Positions 53,244 to 63,638 are shown, numbered from the stretch's first letter. The stretch is DNA of 64,000 bases from CAVWDU01 sp963840725 (GCA_963840725.1 CAWIZY010000007.1:62001-126000); one strand, 5' to 3'. A program made the numbers and translations. Notes: a model not told the origin generated them from the sequence alone.

Positions 53244-54044
53244 GTGTCCGCGGCGACCAGGTGTAGAGCCGTCGCGGCCCGATACGGCGTGAAGATTTTT
53301 TGGTTCTGCACGCTTGTGCTCGGCCTGTGTAGCGGCCTCGCGCAGGCCGCGGGGCAGCCGCAAGGGCCGGCAACGGTGGCCCCCTCTAACGAAGAATGTG
53401 TGATCCTGCTGCATGGATTGTGGCGGACTCAACTATCGATGCTTGCCGCAGAGTGGAAGCTGGCGTATGCGGGTTATCGAGTGGTCAATAACAGCTACTC
53501 CTCCCTGACCCGCAAAATTGAGGAAAACGCCCGCGCGGCAATCGATCCGGCACTGGATGAATGCCGTGCTGAGGGGGCTACGCGGATTAGTCTTGTCACC
53601 CATTCTCTCGGTGGAATTCTGGTTCGACATTATCTCAGCAAGCAGCCGATAGCAGAGTTGGGACGCGTCGTGATGATGGGCCCACCCAACCAGGGAAGCG
53701 AGTTGGCAGATTACTATGCTGCGTTGATTACCGCCGACTACCTGGAGCCGCCCGCTCTGGCCCAGTTGGGTACCGGGCCAGAGTCAGTACCGCTCGAATT
53801 GGGGCCGGTTGATTTTGAACTCGGGGTTATCGCGGGCAATACACATCACCGCAATTTTTTGCCGGGTCTGCCCGACGGGCCAGGCGATGGCACTGTCAGC
53901 GTCGCTGAAACTGCGGTCGCGGGAATGGCAGATTTCATAGCAGTGCCCGCCAGCCATACTCTGATGATGTGGAGCGACACGGTACTCGCCCAGATGGTGT
54001 ATTTTCTGCGCCACGGAGCGTTTGATCATCAACCGCGGCGCTGA
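53244..54044 (+). CDS. secreted alpha/beta-hydrolase (lipase-like)
   Basis: About 266 residues: signal peptide (KIFWFCTLVLGLCSGLAQAA), oxyanion HG in VILLHGLWRTQ, the nucleophile elbow VTHSLGGILVRHYL and later Asp/His candidates (LPDGPGDGTVSV, PASHTLMMW). It probably hydrolyses esters in the periplasm or outside. GTG starts at 53244 and 53289 are both possible; the second places the start just before the signal peptide. Confidence 0.8.
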   Translation: MSAATRCRAVAARYGVKIFWFCTLVLGLCSGLAQAAGQPQGPATVAPSNEECVILLHGLWRTQLSMLAAEWKLAYAGYRVVNNSYSSLTRKIEENARAAIDPALDECRAEGATRISLVTHSLGGILVRHYLSKQPIAELGRVVMMGPPNQGSELADYYAALITADYLEPPALAQLGTGPESVPLELGPVDFELGVIAGNTHHRNFLPGLPDGPGDGTVSVAETAVAGMADFIAVPASHTLMMWSDTVLAQMVYFLRHGAFDHQPRR

Positions 54045-54080
54045 CAGCGGAAGTTTTACCCAAACCGGCCGGTGGTGTTC

Positions 54081-54353
54081 TTACTGCTGTCTCCGGTCTT
54101 TCGGAATGAGAACACCATCTATCATCAGCGGGAATGCGACCAGCCGGTCGCTGCGCCTCTCGTCCCGGCCCTGAGAGGAGCGTCCTTGCGTTTGTCGTGA
54201 GTCGGCGTAGGAAGAGGGTTCACCGGCGGACATATTGTCATCATCGCTGGAAACATATCTGCGGGCCGCAAGCGTGAACACATAGACGCCTGCGGCTGCG
54301 GTCGCCAAACCCAGGGCCCCCACAATGAGGTAAAAACTGTTTATGTCAGACAC
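54081..54353 (-). CDS. small single-pass membrane protein
   Basis: 90 residues: one N-terminal helix (FYLIVGALGLATAAAGVYVF) and a polar, Arg/Ser-rich cytoplasmic part ending in FPLMIDGVLIPKDRRQQ. GTG start with AGAGG upstream. No family recognised; it is supported by gene-like composition and ribosome site only. Confidence 0.5.
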   Translation of the reverse strand: MSDINSFYLIVGALGLATAAAGVYVFTLAARRYVSSDDDNMSAGEPSSYADSRQTQGRSSQGRDERRSDRLVAFPLMIDGVLIPKDRRQQ

Positions 54354-54534
54354 GACTGGTCAACCTCTGCATTCATCTCACCATAGGAGAAGCAACAATC
54401 GAGCCGGAGCGGGTTTTTGCGTTGAAAAACAAGGATGTTCTGAATTTCGAGCGGTTTAGGGCTGGAGCGTTTTGTGATCAGTGTCTAATTTTTTGACACC
54501 GGATTTGCACATGATGCGTTTTACTGATTCGCTT

Positions 54535-55941
54535 TTATCGCGCGCCCTTGCCGAACAAGACAACTTCTACCGTTGTCAGCAGGATCATACAATCCAGGAA
54601 CAGGCTGTGGGTCTTCACATAGTAAAGGTCGAACTGCAATTTTTGCTTGGCATCTTCCTCGCTAGCTCCGTAGGGGTAGCAGAGCTGCGCCCAACCGGTA
54701 ATTCCTGGCTTTACACAGTGGCGCACATCAAAGTAGGGGATTTTCTCCGCCAAATCTGCGACAAACTGAGGCCGCTCCGGGCGGGGCCCGACAAATGCCA
54801 TATCGCCATTGAGCACATTGAGTATCTGCGGTAACTCATCTATACGGACTTTGCGTATAAAGTTGCCCACACGGGTTACTCGACTGTCATTGGCCGTCGC
54901 CCACCGCGCCTTACCGTCGCTTTCAGCATTGACTGACATGCTGCGAAACTTCAGCACCTCAAACCGGGTGCCGCCGAGCCCGACCCGCTCCTGGCGATAA
55001 AATACCGGCGCATCAAATCCGTCCTCCAGCCAGATTGCGATTGCAGTACCGAGCATCAGTGGCCAGGAGACCAGCAATAGCAGCAGGCTTGAGATCACGT
55101 CAAAGCAGCGTTTGCACAGCATTGCCGCTGTGCCCTGCTGGAATCCGTCTGCAAAAATCAGCCAGCCCGGATTGATATAATCAACCAGGATCTTTCCGGC
55201 CTCCTGCTCAAAGAAGGTGGTAATCTCAACTACCTTTACGCCATCCATTCGACACTGCATCAAGTCCTGCATTTCCAGAGCCGTGCGTTTGTCGTCAACC
55301 GCCACAACGATCTCGTCGATTTCCATTTGCTGAGCGTAACTGGGCAAGTGTGGCACCTGGGCGATCACCTGGTCAGACTGAATAGAGGTTTTCTCGCCAT
55401 TTACCTTCATAAAGGCGAAGATCGAGAAACCCCGCCGATCTGACTTTCTGCGCATCGATGTGGTGATGGTGTTAGCGGTCTGACCCGTCCCGAGCACCAG
55501 AACACGTCGTTTGAACTGATCGAGGTCGGTAAGGTTAACAAACGCCAGTCGGCTGGCCAGGCTGGCGATAAAAGCAATGGAGGCCGTGTAAACAAAGATT
55601 CCGCGCCATACGAAGAGGTTGGGCAGGAAGTAGTAAATAAGCGACATGCCAAGGGTGACAATGATAAAAGCGCCGACGGTACGCAGCAGAATTCCACTGG
55701 CACCTTCACGCATTCGTGGCTGGTACAGGCCCATCGCTACCATGCTGATGACTGACACCGCAGAAAAGAGGGCCGCTCTCATAGGTACCTTATTGAGATA
55801 GTCATAGAGACTCCCCGGTTCGAGCAAAAAGTAGAGATAGGTGCCGAGGTAAAAGGAAAGAAAAAACAGAATGCTGTCGACTATCACCAGATGGTAGATC
55901 GCCCGAGGGACATGATGATTAAAGACCTTTACAGTTGCCAC
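54535..55941 (-). CDS. exosortase (XrtA/PEP-CTERM)-associated sugar transferase, TIGR03013 type
   Basis: About 468 residues: N-terminal membrane helices (to about 130), a CoA_binding-like Rossmann region (VLVLGTGQTANTITTSM) and a C-terminal bacterial sugar transferase domain (CKRCFDVISSLLLLL, FEVLKFRSM, KVRIDELPQILNVLNGDMAFVGPRPE in part). It transfers a sugar phosphate to undecaprenyl phosphate to start an exopolysaccharide linked to PEP-CTERM systems. The GTG at 55941 (MATVKVFNHH) is the usual family start, with AAAGGA upstream. Confidence 0.87.
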   Translation of the reverse strand: MATVKVFNHHVPRAIYHLVIVDSILFFLSFYLGTYLYFLLEPGSLYDYLNKVPMRAALFSAVSVISMVAMGLYQPRMREGASGILLRTVGAFIIVTLGMSLIYYFLPNLFVWRGIFVYTASIAFIASLASRLAFVNLTDLDQFKRRVLVLGTGQTANTITTSMRRKSDRRGFSIFAFMKVNGEKTSIQSDQVIAQVPHLPSYAQQMEIDEIVVAVDDKRTALEMQDLMQCRMDGVKVVEITTFFEQEAGKILVDYINPGWLIFADGFQQGTAAMLCKRCFDVISSLLLLLVSWPLMLGTAIAIWLEDGFDAPVFYRQERVGLGGTRFEVLKFRSMSVNAESDGKARWATANDSRVTRVGNFIRKVRIDELPQILNVLNGDMAFVGPRPERPQFVADLAEKIPYFDVRHCVKPGITGWAQLCYPYGASEEDAKQKLQFDLYYVKTHSLFLDCMILLTTVEVVLFGKGAR

Positions 55942-56154
55942 TAGTTGTATACATCCTTTTTGCAGGGGCAAGGTGCGCGCCTGCCTTTATCAGTTTTACC
56001 AAGCTCGCGCCTGATTGCGGTTGCGTACAAGCTCAGCTCGAGGCACCAAAGGCACGATAATTCTTGTCTGTAGCGGGAATGTACCATGACAAAATCTTGG
56101 GAGTTCCTATCGGTGCCGTTTGTGTGAATCAGTTCGCAGCAAAACTGAGGTGCC

Positions 56155-57403
56155 CTAAAAACAGGCTTGCAGCGGTAGCGGATGACTCAAAAAGTGAAGC
56201 GGGCTTGCACTATAGCCATAGGCCCCCGACTGGTAGATAACTACCAGATCACCGACCTGTGTCACTGGCAGATCAATGTTCTGGGCCAATATGTCAAGCG
56301 GTGTGCACAACGGCCCCACGATGTTGACAGTTTCGGTCTGCTGCGAATGAATGCGATTCCCAATGGCAACGGGGTAATTCTTGCGGATAATCTGGCCAAA
56401 ATTGCCCGAGGCAGCCAAGTGGTGATGTAGTCCGCCATTGGTGATCAGGAACGCCTGGCCTCGCGACAGTTTTCGGTCTGTTATCTCGCAGACATAGATG
56501 CCGGCCCCACCGACCAGGTAGCGGCCCAGCTCAATCACAAGTTCAATGCCGGGAAACCGATGTTCAGCCACGGCGGCAAGGCGCTCGAGATTTTGAGCGA
56601 TCGGTGTCACGTCCAGCGCTTCCTCTCCGGGGAAATACGGAATACCCAAACCGCCGCCCAGATTGAGCCATTTCAGCGCTACCTGGGTTTCCTCGGCCAG
56701 CCGCATTGCGAGTTCCAGAGCTTTGGTGTGTGTGTCAATTATGGCCTGTGTCCGAAGACTCTGGGAGCCGCTGAAAATGTGGAGGCCGATGAAGTCGACA
56801 GCCAACTCCGGCAGTCCTGCCAGCACCGAGGGAACGACCTCTGCGTCGATGCCAAAGGGCCTCGGCCCGCCACTCATTTTCATGCCAGCTGTCTTCAGCT
56901 CGAAGTCGGGGTTGACCCGAATGACTACCCGGGGCCGCTTGCCGCGTTGGCGACCCAGCGCAGCCACTCGCCCCAGTTCACGCTCCGATTCGATCACAAT
57001 GATCACGCCGCCGTCCACCGCTGCTGACAGGTCCTTAGCGGATTTTCCAGGCCCAGCGAAACTGATGGTAGCGGGGTTTATGCCGGTCCCCAGTGCGATG
57101 TCGAGCTCGCCGGAGGAAGCCACGTCCAGTCCGTCGGCAATGGCCGCGAAGTGCTTGACGACCGCTGGCATCGGGTTGGCCTTGACTGCATAGTGAACGT
57201 GCACTGCAGCGGGAAAGCACAGACCTCAGGTTGGACATTGTCTGGCTCATAACTGCCCGGTCGTAGGCGTAAAATGGCGTCTGACCCAGTTCGCTCGCCA
57301 GTGCGGTCAGCGCTCGACCACCAATTTGCAGTTGGTTGTCGGCGATGGGAAACTGCGTCATCGGAGCATGACCTACTGCGGCGGGTTTACTTTTCTCTTT
57401 CAA
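56155..57403 (-). pseudogene. PLP-dependent decarboxylase, exosortase A-associated (frameshifted)
   Basis: Relative of diaminopimelate decarboxylase (TIGR03099 type) in two frames. The first piece (57403 to about 57216) reads LALTALASELGQTPFYAYDR-like sequence to MSNLRSVL; the second (57204-56155) begins VHVHYAVKANPMP with the PLP lysine and continues through GLDVASSGELDIAL, NLGGGLGIPYFPGEE and GAYGYSASPLHFLS. One extra base in the AAA at 57214-57216 (plus strand) separates them; removing it gives LRSVLPAAVHVHYAVK. The TTG start overlaps the ligase stop. The stop lies in TAGGGCACCTC, like a MITE end. Decay or a base-call error are both possible. Confidence 0.8.
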
Positions 57404-59003
57404 CGGTCTGGTTCCAGGAAAGTGTTCTTGTGTTGACTGGCCAGTGAGGTTCGATCGATCTTGCCGTTAGGGTTAAGCGGCAAGCTATCAACTACAAAGA
57501 TTGCCTTGGGCACCATAAAAGCTGGCAGTTCATGACGGCACTGCCTCATTAGCTCCTCCCGGGTGCTGTGATCGCCGTGCGGCGGTGTGTTGAGGCTGAC
57601 CACCAACGCAATCGCCTGACCGATATCGGGATGCGGCAGTCCAAGCGCAGCGGCCTCGACCACTCCGGATATGTTGAGAGCAACCTCCTCAATTTCAGAA
57701 GGGCTGACGCGATAGCCGGATGTCTTGATCAACTGATCCTCGCGACTGATAAAATACAGGTAGCCTTCGCTATCTTTCATTACCCGGTCTCCGGACCACA
57801 CCGCCAGTTCAGTCAAAGGCAACTGGGGGGCGGCTGGGCGGGGCATGGACGAAATCGTATGGCGGTGGCTTCCGGATCGTTCCAGTAACCCATGGACACC
57901 ATTGCGCCCCGGTGCACCAACTCGCCGGATTCACCAGGTCACACGGCTGGTCCGTCGTTATTGATCACCAGTATCTCGGCATTGGGGATCGCCCTGCCAA
58001 TGGAATCCGGACGCCGGGTCACCTGATCAGGTGGAAGGTACGTGGACCGGAAGGACTCGGTAAGACCGTACATAAGGTAAATGTCGGTGTCTGGCAGTTT
58101 TTTCTGCAGTGTCCGCGTTGTGGCGACGGGCATGGCTCCGCCGGTGCTGCTGACGAAACGCAACGACTCTGCTGCCTCGGGGGGCCAGTCCAGATTAGAC
58201 AGCTTGTTCCACAGGGGAGGTACGGCCGCTAGCCCGGTCACCCGGTAGTGACAGACGGCCTTAATGACGTCCCCCGGGAGCAGGTAATCCAGCAGCACAA
58301 CGCGGGCGCCGGCGACAAATGCAGTCGTCAGCTGGCTCAGCCCCGCGTCAAAGCTCAGCGGTAACACCGCCAGCAAGCGGTCACCGGCAACTGTATGGGT
58401 ATACTCGGCGACACTGCGGGCCCCCGCCACCAGGTTGCCATGGGACAGGACAACACCCTTGGGTTTACCGGTGCTGCCGGAAGTGTAGAGTATGGCGGCG
58501 ATGTCCTGGTCTATGCGCTCACGTGTCACTGGCCGGCGCGACTGGCCGAGCGCCGACCATGAAAGAACCTCGGCCCGGAGCGGAAGCTCTGAGGGCGTTG
58601 CCGTGACCTCCTCGACAAGGATGATAGAGCCGAGGGACCGGCACCCGGGCAGGGTTGGTGTCAATAGCTGCAGGCGCTGAGACGAGGTGATCAGGACTTT
58701 GACGTCACAATCATCGAGTATATGCAGCACCTGCCGGGGTTTCAGCAGGGGGTTGATCGGCACAAAGCAGGCATTGGCATACGAGCTGCCGAACAGAGCG
58801 AACACCGTCTCTGGTAGCTTGGGTAGAAATACGGCGATGCGGTCGCCCGGACCAACGCCAAGCTGCTGCAGGCCCGATGCAACAGAAGTTGCTGCCGCTT
58901 CCAGTTCAGCATACGTAACCTGCCGTTCACCCGCTTGCAGGGCGATAGCGTGCGGACACCGTGCAGCTTGTTCACTGATGCAGTCGTGTATGAGTGTGGT
59001 CAT
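57400..59003 (-). pseudogene. acyl-CoA ligase (AMP-forming), exosortase A-associated, broken
   Basis: ANL-superfamily ligase of the TIGR03098 type. The N-terminal part (59003-57942) has the P-loop ILYTSGSTGKPKGV and YLMYGLTESFRSTYLPP. It is interrupted by an in-frame TGA at 57939-57941 (NNDGPAV-stop-PGESGELVHRGA) and by a frame change at or near the six-G run at 57825-57830. The C-terminal domain follows (57846-57400): SGDRVMKDSEGYLYF, LIKTSGYRVSPSEIEEV and LPLNPNGKIDRT with the catalytic lysine. Two independent defects argue for decay. The ATG at 59003 starts MTTLIHDCISEQA. Confidence 0.8.
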
Positions 59004-59230
59004 TAAACGTGCTAAACCCCCGGTCTCTGCTTGTGGTAGCAGCCAAGCTATTGTAGCTTCAAGCCTCGGCGCCATAGAAGTAAATAGTGGGGATTCAAGC
59101 ACTTGTCTGAACAATCATATCGATCACTCCATCATCCATATCGGTTTTCCTGTGCTCCATTGCGGCGACAACGGGCTGACCTGTTAACGGGTTCACTGCC
59201 GGTAGCGGTCGAGTCCGAGCGGGGGCCCAG

Positions 59231-59998
59231 ATGCTGAAAAGGATGCTGATTGCGCTATGCTGCCTGACAGCTCTGAGTGTGCAGAGCGCCAGTTTGCCCG
59301 ATGTGATAGATCGTGTGCGCGGGGGGGTCGTGGGGGTGGGGAAGGTCTATCCACCGCGCCAGCCGATACCCAAGAAAAAGGCGCGACTGACCTTCTCCGG
59401 CACCGGGTTCGTGGTGGGCAACGGCCGACAAATCATTACCAATGCACACGTCATTCCTGAGCAGATTGACAGCGATAACAATGAGAGGCTGGCGATCTTC
59501 AGCGGTACGGGCCACCAGAATCAGGCGCACTATGCTCGCGTGATAAAAGTTGACGCAGAACATGATCTGGCCCTGCTGGCCATAGACTCCCCCGCACTGC
59601 CCGCACTGCAGCTGGGTGACTCAGACCAGGTCAGAGAGGGGCAGTCCGTTGTCTTCACGGGTTTTCCTATCGGCATGGTGTTGGGGCTGTTTCCCGTGAC
59701 GCACCAGGGTATCATCGCCGCAATTACACCGATGGCGCGTCCGGCCGAGCGTGCAGCCACTCTGAACGCCGCGCAGATTCGCCGCATGCGCAATATGTTT
59801 AATGCCTTTCAACTGGATGCGATCGCCTACCCGGGAAATAGTGGTAGCCCTGTTTACGAGCCCGAGACCGGTCGTGTTATTGGCGTGGTAAACAGCGTGG
59901 TGGTGAAAGAATCGCGAGAGTCTCTCCTCACACGTCCCTCTGGGATCAGTTATGCTATCCCCGCCAAGTATGTTAAAAGCCTGCTGGGCAATCCGTGA
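59231..59998 (+). CDS. secreted trypsin-like (S1C) serine protease
   Basis: 255 residues: signal peptide (MLIALCCLTALSVQSAS), then a chymotrypsin fold with the catalytic triad His in NAHVI, Asp in AEHDLALLAI and Ser in AYPGNSGSPVY. No PDZ domain, unlike DegP. It should act in the periplasm or outside. It lies between XrtA-associated genes, transcribed away from them. Confidence 0.85.
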   Translation: MLKRMLIALCCLTALSVQSASLPDVIDRVRGGVVGVGKVYPPRQPIPKKKARLTFSGTGFVVGNGRQIITNAHVIPEQIDSDNNERLAIFSGTGHQNQAHYARVIKVDAEHDLALLAIDSPALPALQLGDSDQVREGQSVVFTGFPIGMVLGLFPVTHQGIIAAITPMARPAERAATLNAAQIRRMRNMFNAFQLDAIAYPGNSGSPVYEPETGRVIGVVNSVVVKESRESLLTRPSGISYAIPAKYVKSLLGNP

Positions 59999-60221
59999 CA
60001 GACGGTTGAATAAACCTGTGCCGTTGAGACGCGGTGTGAACGCGATTCTGGCCTTGTGTTTGGCGAAGGCGCCCGCAGGTATCACGCCTTGGTTGCGTTT
60101 TCGCCCGAACGTATTCGAGGCGTTCCCGTTGTCCTGTGGTTGCGCTGCGCGTGATTCTAGTTTGCAGGCTGACGGTGGTTCAGTGGCCTGAAAAGTCCAC
60201 TTGATGAGATAGTTAAATCGC

Positions 60222-60710
60222 ATGTTTTGGTCTAAGCCGTCTTACCGGGTACTGTTTGTCTGTACCGAGAATATCTGCCGTTCACCTATGGCCGAAGCCC
60301 TGCTTAGGCAGCGGCTTCACGGTTTGGGTTTATCCAGAAAGGTTGGCGTGGACTCTGCGGGGACGCATGTGTCCCGGCGTGGCCAGAGACCCGATGCTCG
60401 GGTTGAGCAGGTCTGCGCAGCTACTGCCTGCAACCTCAGTGGTATCCGCTCGAGGCAGGTGAGCCAGCGCGACCTTGTGAGGTACGATCTGGTGTTGGCG
60501 ATGGAGCAATCGCATCTGGATTTCTTGCTGACCCTCTGTCCCGATAATTTCGAACACAAACTCAAGTTGGTGATGGCTTACGGCCCGGCCCTCGGAGTCG
60601 AGGAAGTCCCCGACCCCTACTTCGGCAATAGGCAAAGTTTTGAACGGGTTCACACAATGCTGTCGTCCGCGCTGGACGGCTTGGCCGAAAAGCTGCTCAC
60701 CCTCGGTTAA
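60222..60710 (+). CDS. low-molecular-weight protein-tyrosine-phosphatase
   Basis: 162 residues: the active loop VCTENICRS (C-x5-R) and the general acid region VPDPYFG. Such phosphatases (Wzb/Etp type) dephosphorylate tyrosine kinases controlling capsule and exopolysaccharide export; the neighbourhood of exopolysaccharide-type genes fits this. It overlaps or closely precedes the acyltransferase gene. Confidence 0.88.
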   Translation: MFWSKPSYRVLFVCTENICRSPMAEALLRQRLHGLGLSRKVGVDSAGTHVSRRGQRPDARVEQVCAATACNLSGIRSRQVSQRDLVRYDLVLAMEQSHLDFLLTLCPDNFEHKLKLVMAYGPALGVEEVPDPYFGNRQSFERVHTMLSSALDGLAEKLLTLG

Positions 60711-60793
60711 TGCCATTAATTGCGACCTTTTTGTTGCGACGTCTCGAAAGCAACTGTTCTAATTCATGGGTATCGCGATGCCTGGAGTTGTTG

Positions 60794-61576
60794 ATGAACC
60801 TGCCCACGAGGAGCCCGCTGGCGCCTGTAACGGAGCGCAAGCCGACGCTGGTTGAGGACTTTCAGAATTACTTCACCCTCGAATTAGCGACCACGCCGGA
60901 GCAAATGGAGGCAATCTGGCGTATACGCTACCGGGTGTATTGCGAGGAATTTGGCTACGAGGCGGCGGAGGCGTTTCCCGACCAGTTGGAGGCAGATGAC
61001 TTTGACAGCCATTCCGCCCATTGTCTCATCACCCATAATTCGAGTAAGATGCCGGCGGCCTGCGTGCGCCTGGTTGAGGTCGACAACACTCGCTTGATGC
61101 CCATGGAGCATTATTGCGCAGATGCCATTGAACGCGGGGTGCTCGATAGCTTTTCCAATCAACGGGCAACCTTGTGTGAGTTCTCCCGGTTGGCCGTGGA
61201 CGGCGCGTTCCGCAGGCGAGCGGGAGAGCGGGCCACCCGCTTTGGGGAAATCTCCTCACTGGATATCACCCAGCGCGAACAACGCACGTTTTCACTGATT
61301 GCCGTTTCGACCTTTACCGCCGCTTTTGCACTCAGTGATGTGCTCGGTCGCACCAATGTTTTTGCTATGATGGAGCCCTTTCTGCCGCGGCTCTTGCGAC
61401 GGTCCGGAATATTGGTGAATAAGGTGGGCAGCGATATCGACTACCATGGGCTGAGAGCACCCTACTTCATGACCACCGACGCGGCCGCCGATGGCATGAA
61501 AGATGACCTGAAGGCCCTGTATCGGGATATACGCGGGGAGTTCGCGCAAACTTCGCTCGCCAGCCGGACCCGCTGA
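60794..61576 (+). CDS. PEP-CTERM/exosortase-associated acyltransferase
   Basis: About 260 residues with a GNAT-like fold of the FeeM/N-acyl amino acid synthase kind: MEAIWRIRYRVYCEEFGYE, CEFSRLAVDGAFRRRAGE and GRTNVFAMMEPFLPRLLRRSG. TIGR03694 members occur beside exosortase genes and are predicted to make an acylated product. ATG 60794 is preceded by GGAG; an earlier in-frame ATG at 60710 overlaps the phosphatase stop. Confidence 0.83.
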   Translation: MNLPTRSPLAPVTERKPTLVEDFQNYFTLELATTPEQMEAIWRIRYRVYCEEFGYEAAEAFPDQLEADDFDSHSAHCLITHNSSKMPAACVRLVEVDNTRLMPMEHYCADAIERGVLDSFSNQRATLCEFSRLAVDGAFRRRAGERATRFGEISSLDITQREQRTFSLIAVSTFTAAFALSDVLGRTNVFAMMEPFLPRLLRRSGILVNKVGSDIDYHGLRAPYFMTTDAAADGMKDDLKALYRDIRGEFAQTSLASRTR

Positions 61577-61637
61577 GCCCGCGCGGGTTGAGCAGCGCAG
61601 GCCGGGTTCGTGAATCTATCGGGAGGCAGCGAGGCAC

Positions 61638-62498
61638 ATGGCTTTTGACTACAACGAAGCGTTTTCCCGCAACATCGGCTGGGTGACAGACCGTGAGCAG
61701 GCGCTGCTCAGGGAGAAGCGGATCGCCATTGCGGGCCTCGGTGGAGTCGGGGGCAGTCATGTATTGACAGCCGCTCGGTTGGGAATAGGTGGGCTCACCA
61801 TTTCCGATCTGGATCATTTTGAACTCGCGAACTTCAACCGCCAGGCCGGTGCTGGCATGGGTTCACTGGGGCGACCCAAGGTCGAGGTGCTGGCGCAGAT
61901 GGCGCATGATATCAATCCGGATCTGGCCATTAGCCAATTTGGGTCAGGCGTCACGGCAACTAACGTCGATGCCTTCCTCGACGGCGTTGACCTATATATA
62001 GATGCGCTGGATTTTTTTGCCTTCGAGGCGCGGCAGACGGTCTTCAAGGCCTGCGAACAGCGCGGCATTCCAGCCATCACTGCGGCTCCACTGGGCATGG
62101 GTGTGGCCCTGTTGTGTTTTTTGCCGGGTCAGATGAGCTTTGAGGCGTATTTCCAGCTCGCCGGTCATGATCCTGACGAGCAGGCTTTGCGGCTGATGCT
62201 GGGTCTGTCACCCGCATTGTTGCAGATGGGCTACCTTGTCGATGATTCCCGGGTGGATTTCGAAGCCAGAAAAGGTCCCTCCACACCCATGGCTTGCGAG
62301 TTATGCGCGGGGTTTGCGGGCACCTATGCATTGAAGGTCTTGCTGGGCAGGGGTGAGGTAGTGGCCGCCCCCCGGGGTGTGCACTTCGATGCCTATCGCA
62401 ATAAGCTGGCCACCACCTGGCGCCCGTGGGGCAATCGCAATCCGCTGCAGAAGCTGGGACTGGCGATAGCTCGTCGTCGGGTAATGGCCAAGCGGTGA
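61638..62498 (+). CDS. ThiF/MoeB/E1-like adenylyltransferase protein
   Basis: 286 residues with the E1 Rossmann motif RIAIAGLGGVGGSHVLTAARLG, the Asp/Arg set DLDHFELANFNRQ and the later APLGMGVALL. One CxxC pair (CELC) is seen where many E1-like enzymes have two. Such proteins adenylate a C-terminal glycine or a small acid. It follows the acyltransferase by 61 bp and may act with it in making a modified lipid or peptide (inference). Confidence 0.8.
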   Translation: MAFDYNEAFSRNIGWVTDREQALLREKRIAIAGLGGVGGSHVLTAARLGIGGLTISDLDHFELANFNRQAGAGMGSLGRPKVEVLAQMAHDINPDLAISQFGSGVTATNVDAFLDGVDLYIDALDFFAFEARQTVFKACEQRGIPAITAAPLGMGVALLCFLPGQMSFEAYFQLAGHDPDEQALRLMLGLSPALLQMGYLVDDSRVDFEARKGPSTPMACELCAGFAGTYALKVLLGRGEVVAAPRGVHFDAYRNKLATTWRPWGNRNPLQKLGLAIARRRVMAKR

Positions 62499-62714
62499 AG
62501 TCCGTCATTGAGGTTGTCAGGATATTTTACACTGGAGCCTCGAGCAGATGTTTTTTTCACGCCGTAAAATTTTTAAATGTATGATTTAAAAGAATTATTT
62601 GTTTATTGGCACGTTAGCTGCTTTATTCAGCGTGAGAGACAGCAGAACCTGACAAGTGTAAAGACTGTTGAACTTGGGGATTATTCATTCATTCGTCGGA
62701 AGGGGTTTACTACG

Positions 62715-63638
62715 ATGAAACTATTGTTAAAAAAAGCTGCGATCGCTGCATCTCTGGTGGCGCTGAGTTCGACAGCAAGCGCGATGTCGTTCCAGAGCAA
62801 TGTGATGCTCGACGTTGGGGACAACGAGTACGACCTGCAAGGGGCTCCGTTCTTCGGCACGCAGGACGGCGACACACTGACCGGATTGTTTGATCAGTTT
62901 GGTTTCAGTCAATTTTTGGCCACTTCGGTGTACGATTTCACCGATGGCGAGATCTTTGGGGATTTTTACGACTCGAACAGAGCCGGTGACCTCCCGTTTG
63001 TACCGGGGTCAGGTACGGCGCTGGATGGAGAGACAACGGTAGTATTCAGGACTCCTGAGGATCCTGCACAGGTCGATATCGATGCGTTGTCACCACTGGC
63101 CCCGCCCTTAGACTCTGACAATGAGGGTTTCCTGGGTACTTGGGAGCTGGTGGCCGACTACACGTTTACCGGCAACCTCTCGCCTGTTGGACCGAGCTAT
63201 ACTGGCGGCGATATCAACTTCACTTTTCGGGAGCGAGTCGACGTCGGTGGTGATGGTGTACTGGACGAGTTCCTGGCATTGACGCTGACCGTCACCGGTT
63301 CGCAAATCGACGCGGCGAACCTGGCTGTGCTGTTTGACGTGACTTTTGCCGCAGACAACTTCCTGATGGTCGAGACACGGCCCGGTGTGTTTGTCGATGC
63401 GGCGGATTTGGTAGGTACCATGTCCCCGGTAATGGCGAGGCTTGATACCAACGTTGATCCGCCCATTCCAACGCCCGATCAGCTGCTCCTGGTTGATACG
63501 GATGGTGATGGGGTAGGCGACGCGGTGGCTCGCCAGTCGACTCTGGATGGTTCTATCGGCTTCCAGGTTCCGGTACCCGGTACTCTGCTGCTGATGGGAC
63601 TGGGTCTGATGGGCCTGGGCTTGCGCAAGCGCAGCTAG
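62715..63638 (+). CDS. PEP-CTERM sorting domain protein
   Basis: 307 residues: signal peptide (MKLLLKKAAIAASLVALSST), a beta-rich extracellular body and a C-terminal PEP-CTERM signal (VPVPGTLLLMGLGLMG, then a basic LRKRS end), the recognition and transmembrane tail cleaved by exosortase. A DTDGDGVGDAVA stretch resembles calcium-binding type III repeats. The ATG at 62715 has GGAAGGGG upstream; the open frame extends to 62577 without signal-peptide character. A terminator follows. Confidence 0.88.
   Translation: MKLLLKKAAIAASLVALSSTASAMSFQSNVMLDVGDNEYDLQGAPFFGTQDGDTLTGLFDQFGFSQFLATSVYDFTDGEIFGDFYDSNRAGDLPFVPGSGTALDGETTVVFRTPEDPAQVDIDALSPLAPPLDSDNEGFLGTWELVADYTFTGNLSPVGPSYTGGDINFTFRERVDVGGDGVLDEFLALTLTVTGSQIDAANLAVLFDVTFAADNFLMVETRPGVFVDAADLVGTMSPVMARLDTNVDPPIPTPDQLLLVDTDGDGVGDAVARQSTLDGSIGFQVPVPGTLLLMGLGLMGLGLRKRS

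Noticed and set aside
59952..60191. 79-residue frame between the serine protease and the phosphatase
   Set aside because: Overlaps the protease end, no ribosome site and no recognisable features.
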